Source: Caulobacteraceae bacterium (GTDB lineage: Bacteria; Pseudomonadota; Alphaproteobacteria; Caulobacterales; Caulobacteraceae). Taken from it: a stretch of 46,418 bases of DNA. The position numbers and the translations under genes were made by a program. The notes under the pieces were generated by a model that saw only the letters and a program-made list of their open reading frames with translations, searched no databases and had not been told where the DNA came from. Every line of letters begins with the position of its first letter. The first letter of the stretch is position 1. The stretch is from assembly GCA_947475875.1 (NCBI GenBank), contig CANJME010000019.1, forward strand, positions 1 to 46,418, read 5' to 3'. Of the stretch, positions 24,814-33,935 are shown piece after piece.

Positions 24814-25575
24814 ATGGAAAGCTACGCCACCGCGCGGGAGGTGTTCGCCGCCGGACTGGTGTTCGCCCGGGTCGCGGCCATGCTGATGGTCCTGCCGGGC
24901 CTCGGTGAAGCCTCTGTCCCGGCCAGAGCGCGCCTGTCGCTCGCTCTCGTCATCGCCATCTGCGTCTTTCCGATCGCCGCGCCCCACCTGCCGGCTATCC
25001 CGGAGACCACCGGCGGTCTCGAATTCATGATCGTTCGCGAAATCCTCGTCGGCCTGCTGATCGGCGGCACGCTGCGGCTGATGATGAACGCCCTGGCCGT
25101 CGCCGGCGAAATCGTCTCGTTGCAGACCACCCTCAGCTTTTCCCAGACCGCCAATCCCCTGGAAGCCCAGCCAACCGGCTCGATCCAGGCTTTCCTGAGC
25201 GTGCTGGGCCTGGCGCTGATCTTCGCCACCAATCTGCATCACATGTTCATCGGGGCGATCTTTTCCAGCTACACCCTCTTCCAGCCCGGCCACGACCTGC
25301 CGTTGGGCGATGCCGGGTTCCTGGCCGTCCAGACGGTCGGCAAGGGCTTTTCGCTGGGCCTGCAGATGGCCGCGCCGGTCGTTGTGTTCGCCCTGGTGTT
25401 CAACATCGCCTCGGGCCTCGTCGGCCGGCTGATGCCGCAGTTCCAGATCTATTTCGTGGCCTCGCCGCTCGCCGTCATTTTTGGCCTTTCGATCTTCGCG
25501 CTCAGCCTCGGGACCATCGGCATGGTCTGGATCGGTCGCTACCGCGAAGTCACTGACAGTTTCCTGGTTCATTAG
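24814..25575 (+). CDS. fliR: flagellar export gate protein FliR
   Basis: A 253-residue polytopic membrane protein. Family segments include LPGLGEASVPARARLSLAL, EILVGLLIGGTLRLMMNAL, NPLEAQPTGSIQAFLSVLGL and GRLMPQFQIYFVASPLAVIF. It completes the FliPQR gate. The stop codon (TAG, 25573-25575) is immediately followed by the flhB ATG at 25576, so translation is probably coupled. Confidence 0.95.
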   Translation: MESYATAREVFAAGLVFARVAAMLMVLPGLGEASVPARARLSLALVIAICVFPIAAPHLPAIPETTGGLEFMIVREILVGLLIGGTLRLMMNALAVAGEIVSLQTTLSFSQTANPLEAQPTGSIQAFLSVLGLALIFATNLHHMFIGAIFSSYTLFQPGHDLPLGDAGFLAVQTVGKGFSLGLQMAAPVVVFALVFNIASGLVGRLMPQFQIYFVASPLAVIFGLSIFALSLGTIGMVWIGRYREVTDSFLVH

Positions 25576-26673
25576 ATGGCCGAACAGGACGCCGCCTCGA
25601 AAACCGAAGAGGCCTCCCCGAAAAAACTCGAGGAGGCCCGCAAGAAGGGCGATGTCGCCAAGTCGCAGGACATCGCGCCCCTGATGGCGCTGACCGCCGC
25701 CTTCGCCGTGGTGGCCATGGGGGGAGGGTTCCTCTCCCGCCGCATGGCCGAGGACATGCTGCCTTTCATCGCCCACCCCGACCAGATTTCGCTGCAGGGC
25801 ACGGGCGGCGCCCAGGTGCTGAAGATGGCCGCCGCCGCCGCCGGCCCGCCGCTGTTGGCCGTGGTGCTGGCCGCCGCGCTGGCGGGCGTGATGGGCAACC
25901 TGATGCAGCACGGCTTTCTGTGGACCACTGAAAAGCTGACGCCGGATTTTTCGCGCATCTCGCCAGGCAAGGCGTTCGGGCGGATGTTCGGCCTCGACGG
26001 CTGGGCCCAGTTCATCAAGTCGCTGCTCAAGATCGCCACGGTGGGCGCGGTGGCCTGGTGGATCCTCGCGCCCCGCTTCGGCGATTTCGCCGCCATCGCC
26101 CTGATGAGCCCGGCCGCCATCCTGCCGGCCACCATCGAGATCGTCAAAGCCCTCTTCATCGCCGTGATCGTCTTCATGGCTGTGACCGCCGGCGCCGATT
26201 TCCTCTGGCAGCGGTTCCGTTTCCTCGACCGCATGAAAATGACCAAGGACGAGCTGAAGCAGGAGCACAAGAACACCGAAGGCGATCCGCACATCAAGGC
26301 CAAGCTGCGTCAGATGCGCATCGAGCGCTCGCGCCGCCGGATGATCCAGGCCGTGCTCACCGCCACCGTGGTGATCATGAACCCGACCCACTACGCCGTC
26401 GCCTTGCTCTATGAAGAGGGCCAGGCCGCCGCGCCCAAGTGCGTCGCCAAGGGCCTCGACACCCTCGCCCTCAAAATCCGCGAGATCGCCGAGGAAGCCG
26501 GGGTGCCGGTCATCGAGGACCCGCCGCTCGCCCGCGCCCTCTACTCGGCCATCGAAGTCGACGAGGAAATCCCGCCCACCCACTTCCAGGCGGTGGCCAA
26601 GATCATCGGGTTTATCCTGGCCAAGGCCCGCCCCGGACCCCGCGCGCGGCCTCTGGCCCCGGGCAGGCTATGA
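25576..26673 (+). CDS. flhB: flagellar export specificity switch FlhB
   Basis: A 365-residue FlhB. The cytoplasmic N-terminus (KTEEASPKKLEEARKKGDVA) is followed by the membrane domain (about residues 35-215) and the C-terminal cytoplasmic domain with the autocleavage site NPTH at residues 269-272 (NPTHYAVALLY), which switches export from rod/hook to filament substrates. The tail after about residue 350 is Pro/Arg-rich. Intact. In Caulobacter flhB is likewise followed by cckA. Confidence 0.96.
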   Translation: MAEQDAASKTEEASPKKLEEARKKGDVAKSQDIAPLMALTAAFAVVAMGGGFLSRRMAEDMLPFIAHPDQISLQGTGGAQVLKMAAAAAGPPLLAVVLAAALAGVMGNLMQHGFLWTTEKLTPDFSRISPGKAFGRMFGLDGWAQFIKSLLKIATVGAVAWWILAPRFGDFAAIALMSPAAILPATIEIVKALFIAVIVFMAVTAGADFLWQRFRFLDRMKMTKDELKQEHKNTEGDPHIKAKLRQMRIERSRRRMIQAVLTATVVIMNPTHYAVALLYEEGQAAAPKCVAKGLDTLALKIREIAEEAGVPVIEDPPLARALYSAIEVDEEIPPTHFQAVAKIIGFILAKARPGPRARPLAPGRL

Positions 26674-26705
26674 TGCGAGGGTGATTCGGATGACGCGCTC
26701 ACCGG

Positions 26706-26762
26706 CCCCACCCGTCTCGTCGCCACGGGCGACGAGCCACCCTCCCCATGAAGGGGAGGGAA
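26706..26762. repeat. half-unit of a dispersed repeat; supplies the cckA ribosome-binding site
   Basis: Two adjacent perfect hairpins: CTCGTCGCC-ACG-GGCGACGAG (26716-26736) and CCCTCCCC-ATGAA-GGGGAGGG (26740-26760). The order CCCACCCGTCT, stem, CCACCCTCCC, stem, GGGAGGGAA is the same as in each arm of the element at 36788-36914. The 3' strand of the second stem (GGGGAGGG) lies 6 bases before the cckA ATG and is its only Shine-Dalgarno, so it can be hidden by pairing. Confidence 0.75.
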
Positions 26763-26766
26763 GAGC

Positions 26767-28773
26767 ATGAAACCGGCCCGGCGCTTCGACTGGATCTGGG
26801 CTGTTGGCGCGGTGGCGTTTGCCATCGCAGCTGCCGCCGCCGCCTGGCCGGCGATCAAGGCCGGACCGCAGACGCTCTCCAGCATCCTGCTGCTGGTGGG
26901 CCTGGCCATGGTGACCGGCCTTGGGCTCATCGCCTTCCGCCCGCCGGCGCCCGACAGCGATGACGACGCGCTCGCCATGATCGAGGCCTTCGAGGGCCCC
27001 GCCGCCGTGGTCAGCTCGGCCGGGCGCATCCTGTCGGCCAACGAAGCCTGGCGCACGCGCATCGGCGCCTCGTCCCGCCTGACCGCCAGCCCCATCGTTC
27101 ACGCCGCCATCAAACAGGCCCAGCGCGGCCTGGTGGGCGAGGCTCGGCTGAAAACCACCCACGGGCCCGAGGAAATCCTCATCCAGGCAGCCGGCGAACG
27201 GCGCCTGGTCGTGCGGCTGGTCACGCCTGGTCAGGCGGCCCCCGTCGCCGCATCCGCGCCCGCCCCAGGCGTCAAGGAACTGCCCACCATCCTCGCCCCC
27301 TTCGGCGCGGCCATGCTGGAGGGCGAGGAGCCCTTCGCCGCCACCGTCACCGAAACCAACGCGGCCCTGCTGCACATGGCGGGCGACGCCTCGCCGGTCG
27401 GAAAACCCTTTGGAGACCTGATCGAACCGGCTTCGCGCGCCGAAGCCCAGGCCAAGATCGCCGAGGGCCGCGACGGGCCTTTCGAGGTCAAGCTCGCCGC
27501 GGATCCGGCCCGCATCGCGCATCTGTATCTGGCCCGCGCCGACGGTCAGTTCATGGCCTATCTGGTGGATGTCTCCGAGCAGAAGCAGATGGAGCTGCAG
27601 CTCACCCAGTCCCAGAAGATGCAGGCCATCGGCCAGCTGGCGGGCGGGGTGGCGCACGACTTCAACAACCTGCTCACCGCCATCGAACTGCGCCTCGATG
27701 AGCTGCTCGCCCGCCACCCGGTCGGCGATCCCTCCTACGAGGGCCTCAACCAGATCCGCCAGACCGGACAGCGCGCTGCCGATCTGGTGCGCAAGCTGCT
27801 GGCCTTCTCGCGCAAACAGACCGTCCAGCGCGTCACCCTGGACGTTGGTGAACTGATCAGCGAGTCCGAAGTGCTGCTCACCCGGCTGCTGCCGGAGGAC
27901 ATGAAGCTCAACACCGTCTACGCGCGCGATCTGCCCAAGGTGCGCGCCGACAAGAGCCAGCTCGAAACCGCGGTGATGAACCTGGTGGTCAACGCCAGAG
28001 ACGCCGTGAAAAGCGCCCGCCCGGGCGGCGGCGGGGTGATCACCCTGTGCTGTGCGCGCCTCACCCGAGAAAAGGCGGCTGAGCTGGGCTACGGCGACCC
28101 GCGCGCCGGCGACGGCGATGTGGCCATGATCGAGGTGGCCGACAACGGCTCAGGCATCCCCGACAATGTGATCGACAAGATCTTCGACCCTTTCTTCACC
28201 ACCAAGGCGGTGGGCGAGGGGACGGGCCTGGGGCTTTCCACGGTCTATGGCATCGTCAAACAGGCCGACGGGTGGATCGAGGCGGCCAACCGGGAGGAGG
28301 GCGGGGCGGTCTTCCGCATCTTCCTGCCGGTCTTCACGCCCGAAGAGGGCGCCGTTCCGGTCCCCGAGCCCGTTAAGGCCCCGCGGGTTCCGCGCGATCT
28401 CTCCGGCAACGGCCGCATCCTGTTCGTCGAGGACGAAGACGCCGTGCGCGGTATCGCCGCCCGCCTGCTGCGCGATCGCGGCTACGAGGTCATCGAGGCC
28501 TGCGACGGCGAAGAGGCCCTCGCCATCGCCGAGGAAAACGCCGGCCAGATCGACCTTCTGATCAGCGACGTCATCATGCCCGGCATGGGCGGCCCGGAGC
28601 TGCTGAAAGAAGCCCGCCAGTACCTGGGCCCGATTCCCGTGATGTTCATCTCCGGCTACGCCGAAAGCGACTTCTCAGACCTGCTGGAAGGCGAGGAAAA
28701 CGTGACGTTCCTCGCCAAACCCCTGCAGATCGCGACCCTGGCGCAGAAGGTGAAACAGCAGCTGGCGGCTTAG
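26767..28773 (+). CDS. cckA: cell-cycle hybrid histidine kinase CckA
   Basis: A 668-residue membrane-bound hybrid kinase that heads the CckA-ChpT-CtrA/CpdR phosphorelay in Caulobacterales. Two transmembrane helices (about residues 10-28 and 36-56) are followed by two PAS-like regions (about 70-145 and 175-280). The dimerisation/phosphoacceptor helix has GGVAHDFNN with His297. The ATPase domain has N-box [12 protein letters not shown] and [14 protein letters not shown] receiver domain has Asp601 ([12 protein letters not shown]) and the lysine in FLAKPL. The core around [20 protein letters not shown] is nearly diagnostic for CckA. Its output regulator CtrA probably acts on the flagellar promoters upstream. 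Confidence 0.95.
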   Translation: MKPARRFDWIWAVGAVAFAIAAAAAAWPAIKAGPQTLSSILLLVGLAMVTGLGLIAFRPPAPDSDDDALAMIEAFEGPAAVVSSAGRILSANEAWRTRIGASSRLTASPIVHAAIKQAQRGLVGEARLKTTHGPEEILIQAAGERRLVVRLVTPGQAAPVAASAPAPGVKELPTILAPFGAAMLEGEEPFAATVTETNAALLHMAGDASPVGKPFGDLIEPASRAEAQAKIAEGRDGPFEVKLAADPARIAHLYLARADGQFMAYLVDVSEQKQMELQLTQSQKMQAIGQLAGGVAHDFNNLLTAIELRLDELLARHPVGDPSYEGLNQIRQTGQRAADLVRKLLAFSRKQTVQRVTLDVGELISESEVLLTRLLPEDMKLNTVYARDLPKVRADKSQLETAVMNLVVNARDAVKSARPGGGGVITLCCARLTREKAAELGYGDPRAGDGDVAMIEVADNGSGIPDNVIDKIFDPFFTTKAVGEGTGLGLSTVYGIVKQADGWIEAANREEGGAVFRIFLPVFTPEEGAVPVPEPVKAPRVPRDLSGNGRILFVEDEDAVRGIAARLLRDRGYEVIEACDGEEALAIAEENAGQIDLLISDVIMPGMGGPELLKEARQYLGPIPVMFISGYAESDFSDLLEGEENVTFLAKPLQIATLAQKVKQQLAA

Positions 28774-28783
28774 GTTCAGGCGC

Positions 28784-29833
28784 TCAGCTAATTACCCACT
28801 CCCAGCAGTCATCCCCCCGGTCGCGGCGCTTCGTCACTTCGATCTTCAGGAACCGGTCCTGGCAGAGCGCCGCGCCGACCCAGAGTTCGTTCCAGGCGTC
28901 GAACGCCTCGGGCGGTTGCGGGCCGCGCGCTTCCATCAGCCGCCACGTCGTCTGGCGGATCACCGCCTTGCCGTTCTGAACGGACATCTCCGCATCGTCG
29001 CCCTGACCGCGCAGCAGCCGTGTCATCGCCGTCGCGAACCCCACCGCGCCGGGCTCCACCCCGCCCAGCAGCGCCGCCATCTCGTCCCAGGTCTGCATGG
29101 CGACGAGCCTCGCAGCCTCGCCGGCCCGAAAGCCGCCTTCCGCCGGGCCCAGCACGCCCATCACCTCGGGTACGATCGAGGTGATGTATTCCATCGCATA
29201 GTTGCGCAGCACCTTTTGCAGCCGCGCCGCCGGCCAGGTCTGTTCCGGCAGCTTCGGCGCCAGCGCCGCATCGAACGGCGGACAGATCTCGTCATAGGCA
29301 AAGCGCAGCCGCTCATCCGGCGCCAGATCGTGGTCGTATTCGCAGTAATACCCCTCCAGCCCCGGCTTGCCGTCCACCGTTTGGCCGGTGCAGACGAAAC
29401 CCAGGCGCGGGTTGCCGAGCAGGACGCCGTTGTTGGCGTGCCAGGCGCGCATCATGGCGGCCGAAACCTTGGACGGGATGCCGCAGATCGCCGTGCCCCA
29501 CCACATCCAGCGCGGCGGCGGATAGCGCACCCAGGACTTCGTATCGCTCTCGGGGATGTATTCGACCTTCACCCCGCCGACCCAGTTCGAGAGATAATGG
29601 TACTGGGCGCAGGCCACGGCGTGCGGCAGACCGGTCAGCGCGAATTTCTCCAGCCCCGGCAGGAAGCGCGTCTCCTGCTGGCGGCGGAAGGTGCGGAACA
29701 CCACCTCCTCGGCCGCATCCGCCCCCGCCCGGCTGACCAGCAGCAGGACAAGGCCGGTCATGTAAGAATGATAGATCAGCTCGACCGCCTGATAGGCCGG
29801 GCCGTCGGGTTCGGTGGTTTGGTTGGTTGTCAT
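28784..29833 (-). CDS. uncharacterised protein
   Basis: A 349-residue protein without signal peptide or clear membrane span that I cannot place in a family with confidence. It is Trp-rich (PPPRWMWWGTA, KSWVRYPPPRW), contains a CTGQTVDGKPGLEGYYCEYDHD stretch in its middle, and ends in GDDCWEWVIS. That last motif loosely recalls the GDD-C-F ending of L-2-amino-thiazoline-4-carboxylate hydrolase-like proteins; this is only a hint. ATG 29833 has GGGGAG upstream. Convergent with cckA (10-base gap). Confidence 0.65.
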   Translation of the reverse strand: MTTNQTTEPDGPAYQAVELIYHSYMTGLVLLLVSRAGADAAEEVVFRTFRRQQETRFLPGLEKFALTGLPHAVACAQYHYLSNWVGGVKVEYIPESDTKSWVRYPPPRWMWWGTAICGIPSKVSAAMMRAWHANNGVLLGNPRLGFVCTGQTVDGKPGLEGYYCEYDHDLAPDERLRFAYDEICPPFDAALAPKLPEQTWPAARLQKVLRNYAMEYITSIVPEVMGVLGPAEGGFRAGEAARLVAMQTWDEMAALLGGVEPGAVGFATAMTRLLRGQGDDAEMSVQNGKAVIRQTTWRLMEARGPQPPEAFDAWNELWVGAALCQDRFLKIEVTKRRDRGDDCWEWVIS

Positions 29834-29872
29834 GTGCTCCCCAATTCCATCCCCACATTAGCAAAAAATTGT

Positions 29873-30021
29873 CATCCTCGGACTTGTTCCGAGGACCCAT
29901 ATCTCCAGACACTCGTGGGCGCGCGAAGCGCAAAAACAGCACCGGCCGCCTGTGCGCGAAATGGCGCTACGCGCCGCTGCGGTTCGTGATTATGGGCCCT
30001 CGGAACAAGTCCGAGGATGAC
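29873..30021. repeat. dispersed inverted-repeat element
   Basis: Left arm 29873-29903 and right arm 29991-30021 are inverted copies matching at 30 of 31 positions. Each arm contains its own small hairpin (CCTCGG-ACTTGTT-CCGAGG). The inner 87 bases are GC-rich with partial pairing. Same architecture as the elements at 4604 and 33936. It lies between the uncharacterised gene's start and the end of the SDR gene. Confidence 0.85.
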
Positions 30022-30043
30022 GACGGTTGGGGGCCCGGCCCCC

Positions 30044-30799
30044 CTAAACGATCATCCCGCCGTCCACGCGCAGCACCTGGCCGGTGATGTAGCCGGCCTT
30101 GTCGGAGGCGAGGAACGCTACCGCGTCGGCGATGTCCTGGGCCGAGCCCCAGCGCTTTTCCAGCGGCAAGAGGCGCGCCATGCCTTCCATGGTCTTGTCG
30201 CGGTCAACACCCGAGGCAAACGCCGTCTTCCACATGCCGTCGTCGATCACCCCCGGCGCGATGGCGTTCACCCGCACCCCGAACCGGCCGAGGTCTAGCG
30301 AGGCGTTACGCGTGAAGGAATTCACCGCCCCCTTCGAGGTCGAATAGGCGATCTGTCCGGGCCCGCCCGAGAACGCCGCCACCGACGAAATATTGACGAT
30401 ATTGCCTCGCCGCTTGACCACCGCCTCGGTCAGGGCGCCGGAAAACAGGATCAGGTTGCGCACATTGACGGTCATCACCTTGTCGAGGCCCTCGGCCGTC
30501 ATCTTGCCCAGCGACTCCCGCCCGGAAACCCCGGCATTATTGACCAGAATGTCGATCTCCGGCGCCACCGCCAACACCGCGTCCGCCGCCGTCTTCCAGC
30601 CGTTCTCTTCGCTGAGGTCGGCCTCAACCACCACCGCTCCGCCGCCCATTTCGGCGGCCATGGTGCGCAGCTTGTCGGCCGTACGCGCCACCATGATCAC
30701 CCGCGCACCGTCCGCCGCCAGCGTGCGCGCAATCGCCTCGCCCAGCCCGCGGCTCGCGCCGGTGACAACGGCGGTCTTTCCCTTGAAGTCATAGGTCAT
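30044..30799 (-). CDS. SDR-family oxidoreductase
   Basis: A 251-residue classical short-chain dehydrogenase/reductase. The NAD(P)-binding motif TGASRGLG is at about residues 14-21, NNAG follows near 86, the catalytic Ser is in NISSVAAF and the YSTSK catalytic pair follows. The C-terminus ITGQVLRVDGGM is typical of FabG-like enzymes. An Arg after the third Gly region (ARTADK) hints at NADPH preference. The substrate is not predictable. Probably monocistronic; its 3' end abuts the repeat at 29873-30021. Confidence 0.92.
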   Translation of the reverse strand: MTYDFKGKTAVVTGASRGLGEAIARTLAADGARVIMVARTADKLRTMAAEMGGGAVVVEADLSEENGWKTAADAVLAVAPEIDILVNNAGVSGRESLGKMTAEGLDKVMTVNVRNLILFSGALTEAVVKRRGNIVNISSVAAFSGGPGQIAYSTSKGAVNSFTRNASLDLGRFGVRVNAIAPGVIDDGMWKTAFASGVDRDKTMEGMARLLPLEKRWGSAQDIADAVAFLASDKAGYITGQVLRVDGGMIV

Positions 30800-30865
30800 G
30801 GCTGGTTCCCCTCTGTGCCTGAGAGTCAGCCTAGCGCACGATGTTCCGCGAGGGGAGGGTGGTTC

Positions 30866-32464
30866 CTACGCCGCCACCTCGACCGCGCCGGTCGCGCGCC
30901 CGAGGCGGCTCACCCGGGTGATCTCGGCGATCAGATCGCCGATCACCAGCGGCTTGGCCAGATAACCGTCCATGCCCATGGCCAGATAGCGTTCCCGGTC
31001 CCCGCTCATGGCGTCGGCCGTCAGCGCGATGACCGGGATCATACTCCAGGCGGCGCTGGATTCCCGGATGGCGCGGATGGTTTCCGGCCCGTCCATGACC
31101 GGCATGTGCATGTCCAGCAGCACGATATCGAATTCGCTCACCGCCAGCTGGGCCAGGGCTTCCTCGCCGTTGCCCGCTTCGGTGATCTGCATGTCGAAGG
31201 GGCGCAGGATCAGGCCGGCGACCTGGCGGTTGACCGGGTGATCGTCAACCAGCAGCACCCGCAGGTTTCCGATCTCCGCGCCCTCAGGATCGGGCGCCGC
31301 CGCGGCTGTTCGTGCGACATATTCCTGGGGCGTGGCCTCGCCGGCGAGGAACGTGAAGGTGAACTCCGATCCGCGCCCGGGCTCGCTCTGCACATTGGCC
31401 TGGCCGCCCATCAGTTCGGCCAGCTTGCGCACGATGGATAGTCCCAGGCCCGTGCCGCCGTATTTGCGCGAGGTCGAATCGTCGGCCTGCTCGAAGGGCC
31501 GGAACAACCGGCCCGCTGTCTCCTCGTCCATGCCGAGGCCCGTGTCGGTGACCCGGATTTCCACCAGGGTTTCGCCATCGGCGCGCGGCAAGGCGGTCAC
31601 CGCCATCTCGACGCGGCCCTTCGGCGTGAACTTGATGGCGTTGGAGATCAGGTTCGAGACGCATTGGCGCACGCGGCCTGCGTCGAAATTCAGCATCGGC
31701 GGTAGATCCGCATCGAGGCTGAGCTTGAACTGCAGACCCGCTTCCTCGGCCTTGGGCTTCCACAGCCGGTGCAGGCCGCGCATGACATGGGCGATATCGC
31801 TGTCGGTGGGCGTGATGGCGAACCGCCCGGCCTCGATCTTCGACAGGTCCAGCACGTCATTGAGGATGGCCATCAGATTGCGGCCGCTTTCCAGAATGGT
31901 GGCCAGCTGCTCTCTCTGTTCAGGCTTCAAGTCACCGGTCTCCAGCACCTGGGCCATGCCCATGATGCCGTTCAGCGGCGTGCGGATCTCATGGCTCATA
32001 TTGGCCAGGAAGGCGGATTTGGCGGCCGAGGCGGCGACGGCCTCCTCCTTGGCTTTCTTCAGTTCCTTCTCGCGCGCCCGCAGCTCGGTCACGTCCACCG
32101 AGATCGCGACCGTGCGGTTCTGCGACATCGGTCGGTAGGTGACGCGCATGATGCCGCCGTCGGCCGAGCGCGTTTCATAGGGCTCTCCGGCCTGGTAGTG
32201 CTCCTCCATGACGTCCGCCATGGCGTTGAGCTCTTCAGCGGTGGATTCCGGGCGCGTGTACCGCATGGAGGCCATGACCGCCTCGCGATAGGACGCGCCG
32301 GCGTCTAGGGCCTCGTAAAAGATCGGAAAGCGACGGCGGGACGTGCTGTTGGCGATGGACGGCCGGCCGTCCGCCTCGCAGATGGCGAATCCATCGGTCA
32401 GCGCTTCCAGCGCCTCGGCGATAACCGGATCGATCGTCAGCGGCCCTGGCGGCGTCTTTTTCAT
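30866..32464 (-). CDS. cytoplasmic hybrid sensor histidine kinase (PAS-HisKA-HATPase-REC)
   Basis: A 532-residue soluble hybrid kinase. An N-terminal PAS-like domain (about residues 12-130, ALTDGFAICEADGRPSIANS) is followed by a helix, then the phosphoacceptor region MSHEIRTPLNG with His158, the ATPase domain (NLISNAIKFT, DTGLGMDEET, GGTGLGLSIV) and a receiver with Asp451 (IVLLDMHMPVMDG). I start it at ATG 32464 (GGGGGGG Shine-Dalgarno); the frame runs 44 codons further into the recA promoter region. No membrane segment, so it senses an internal signal. No cognate response regulator is adjacent. Divergent from recA. Confidence 0.9.
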   Translation of the reverse strand: MKKTPPGPLTIDPVIAEALEALTDGFAICEADGRPSIANSTSRRRFPIFYEALDAGASYREAVMASMRYTRPESTAEELNAMADVMEEHYQAGEPYETRSADGGIMRVTYRPMSQNRTVAISVDVTELRAREKELKKAKEEAVAASAAKSAFLANMSHEIRTPLNGIMGMAQVLETGDLKPEQREQLATILESGRNLMAILNDVLDLSKIEAGRFAITPTDSDIAHVMRGLHRLWKPKAEEAGLQFKLSLDADLPPMLNFDAGRVRQCVSNLISNAIKFTPKGRVEMAVTALPRADGETLVEIRVTDTGLGMDEETAGRLFRPFEQADDSTSRKYGGTGLGLSIVRKLAELMGGQANVQSEPGRGSEFTFTFLAGEATPQEYVARTAAAAPDPEGAEIGNLRVLLVDDHPVNRQVAGLILRPFDMQITEAGNGEEALAQLAVSEFDIVLLDMHMPVMDGPETIRAIRESSAAWSMIPVIALTADAMSGDRERYLAMGMDGYLAKPLVIGDLIAEITRVSRLGRATGAVEVAA

Positions 32465-32559
32465 GATCCCCCCCCGGGTCGAAGCAAATCGGCCGGTCAC
32501 TTCAGCGGATTTGGTCCATTTGTAGGACGCAAGTCTGAAGAAGTTCTGACCCGATCTCA

Positions 32560-32600
32560 GAACAAAACAAAAACGTTGCGCGACGGAACAAACCATGAAT
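32560..32600. promoter_or_regulatory. putative LexA (SOS) boxes upstream of recA
   Basis: Two near-matches to the alphaproteobacterial SOS box GAAC-N7-GAAC: GAACAAAACAAAAAC (32560-32574, one mismatch) and GAACAAACCATGAAT (32586-32600, one mismatch). They lie 85-125 bases before the recA ATG in the region shared with the divergent kinase gene. Neither is perfect, so the exact operator is uncertain; LexA control of recA itself is expected from the family. Confidence 0.45.
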
Positions 32601-32685
32601 ATATGAGTCTCAACGACCGGGGGTGAATTCCTTGCTCGGCGGACTCGGGCGCCGCCTTCGGAATCGTGGAATAAGGACCAGATTA

Positions 32686-33783
32686 ATGGCTCAGGCGATT
32701 TTGAAAGTGGTTTCCAGTAGCGACAATCCGGACAAGCAGCGCGCCCTTGAGGCCGCGCTGACGCAGATCGACCGGGCGTTCGGCAAGGGCTCGGTGATGA
32801 AGCTGGGCAATGGCGGCAAGATCGCCGAAATGGAGTCGGTGTCGACCGGTTCGCTCGGCCTCGACATGGCGCTCGGCATCGGCGGCCTGCCCAAGGGCCG
32901 GGTCATCGAGATCTACGGGCCGGAAAGCTCCGGAAAAACTACGCTCGCCCTGCATGTGGTGGCCGAGGTTCAGAAATCGGGCGGCACCGCCGCCTTCATC
33001 GACGCCGAACACGCGCTCGATCCGGGCTATGCCCACAAGCTGGGCGTCAATCTCGACGATCTGCTGGTCTCTCAGCCCGACACCGGCGAACAGGCGCTTG
33101 AAATCACCGACACCCTGGTGCGCTCCAACGCCGTCGACGTCATCGTCATCGACTCCGTGGCGGCGCTGACGCCGCGGGCGGAAATCGAAGGCGAGATGGG
33201 CGATAGCCTGCCAGGCCTGCAGGCCCGGCTGATGAGCCAGGCCCTGCGCAAGCTGACCGGCTCGATCTCCAAGGCCAACACCATTGTCATCTTCATCAAC
33301 CAGATCCGCATGAAGATCGGGGTGATGTACGGCAGTCCTGAAACCACCACCGGCGGCAATGCGCTGAAGTTCTATGCCTCGGTGCGTCTCGATATCCGCC
33401 GCACCGGCTCGATCAAGGTGCGCGACGAGGTCGTCGGCAACAACGTCCGCGTCAAGGTGGTCAAGAACAAGGTCGCCCCGCCGTTCCGCGAGGTCGAGTT
33501 CGACATCATGTACGGCGAAGGCATCTCCAAGATCGGTGAAATCATCGACCTCGGCGTCAAGGCCGGCATTGTCGAAAAATCCGGTTCCTGGTTCTCCTAC
33601 GACAGCCAGCGCATCGGCCAGGGCCGCGACAATGTTCGTGAGTTCCTGAAAGCCAATCCGGATATGGCCAATGAGATCGAGGCCGCCGTTCGCGGCGCCT
33701 CTTCCAAGATTGTCGAGGAACTGCTGGTCGGCGGCCCCGAGCCCCAGGATGACGCCACCGTGGCGGCGACCGAAACCGAATAA
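32686..33783 (+). CDS. recA: recombinase RecA
   Basis: A 365-residue RecA, the DNA strand-exchange protein of homologous repair and co-protease for LexA. Walker [10 protein letters not shown], the MAW-like loop [15 protein letters not shown], and the L2 loop region [18 protein letters not shown] are all present. The acidic C-terminal tail ends [14 protein letters not shown] start it at ATG 32686 (AAGGA upstream), where RecA homology begins, not at ATG 32623. alaS follows, as in Caulobacter. Confidence 0.98.
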   Translation: MAQAILKVVSSSDNPDKQRALEAALTQIDRAFGKGSVMKLGNGGKIAEMESVSTGSLGLDMALGIGGLPKGRVIEIYGPESSGKTTLALHVVAEVQKSGGTAAFIDAEHALDPGYAHKLGVNLDDLLVSQPDTGEQALEITDTLVRSNAVDVIVIDSVAALTPRAEIEGEMGDSLPGLQARLMSQALRKLTGSISKANTIVIFINQIRMKIGVMYGSPETTTGGNALKFYASVRLDIRRTGSIKVRDEVVGNNVRVKVVKNKVAPPFREVEFDIMYGEGISKIGEIIDLGVKAGIVEKSGSWFSYDSQRIGQGRDNVREFLKANPDMANEIEAAVRGASSKIVEELLVGGPEPQDDATVAATETE

Positions 33784-33844
33784 GGTTCGCTTGTAAGGGC
33801 CGCACCCCGCGCGCCCGGCTTTCCCGCCAACCGCCGGACGAACA

Positions 33845-33919
33845 CCGCGGGCTTCCCGCCCGCGGCCCTCAAAGCGAGCAAGGACGCTCACGCCCTAACC
33901 GGCGGGGCGTCCTTTTTTC
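33845..33919 (+). terminator. hairpins and Rho-independent terminator after recA
   Basis: A perfect hairpin CCGCGGGC/GCCCGCGG (33845-33865) is followed by a bipartite stem, AAGGACGC pairing with GCGTCCTT, ending in TTTTTT (33880-33919). This is the recA terminator. Together with the repeat at 33936-34052 it accounts for most of the 353-base gap between recA and alaS. Confidence 0.8.
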
Positions 33920-33935
33920 GTGCATTCTTCATCAT

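Noticed and set aside
24052-26583. 843-codon open frame antisense to fliE, fliQ, fliR and flhB
   Set aside because: It is the shadow of four well-identified flagellar genes in GC-rich DNA. Its translation is His/Gly/Asp/Gln-rich low complexity and it has no RBS.
32683-33891. 402-codon frame antisense to recA
   Set aside because: recA is unambiguous on the plus strand; the antisense frame has no family-like sequence.
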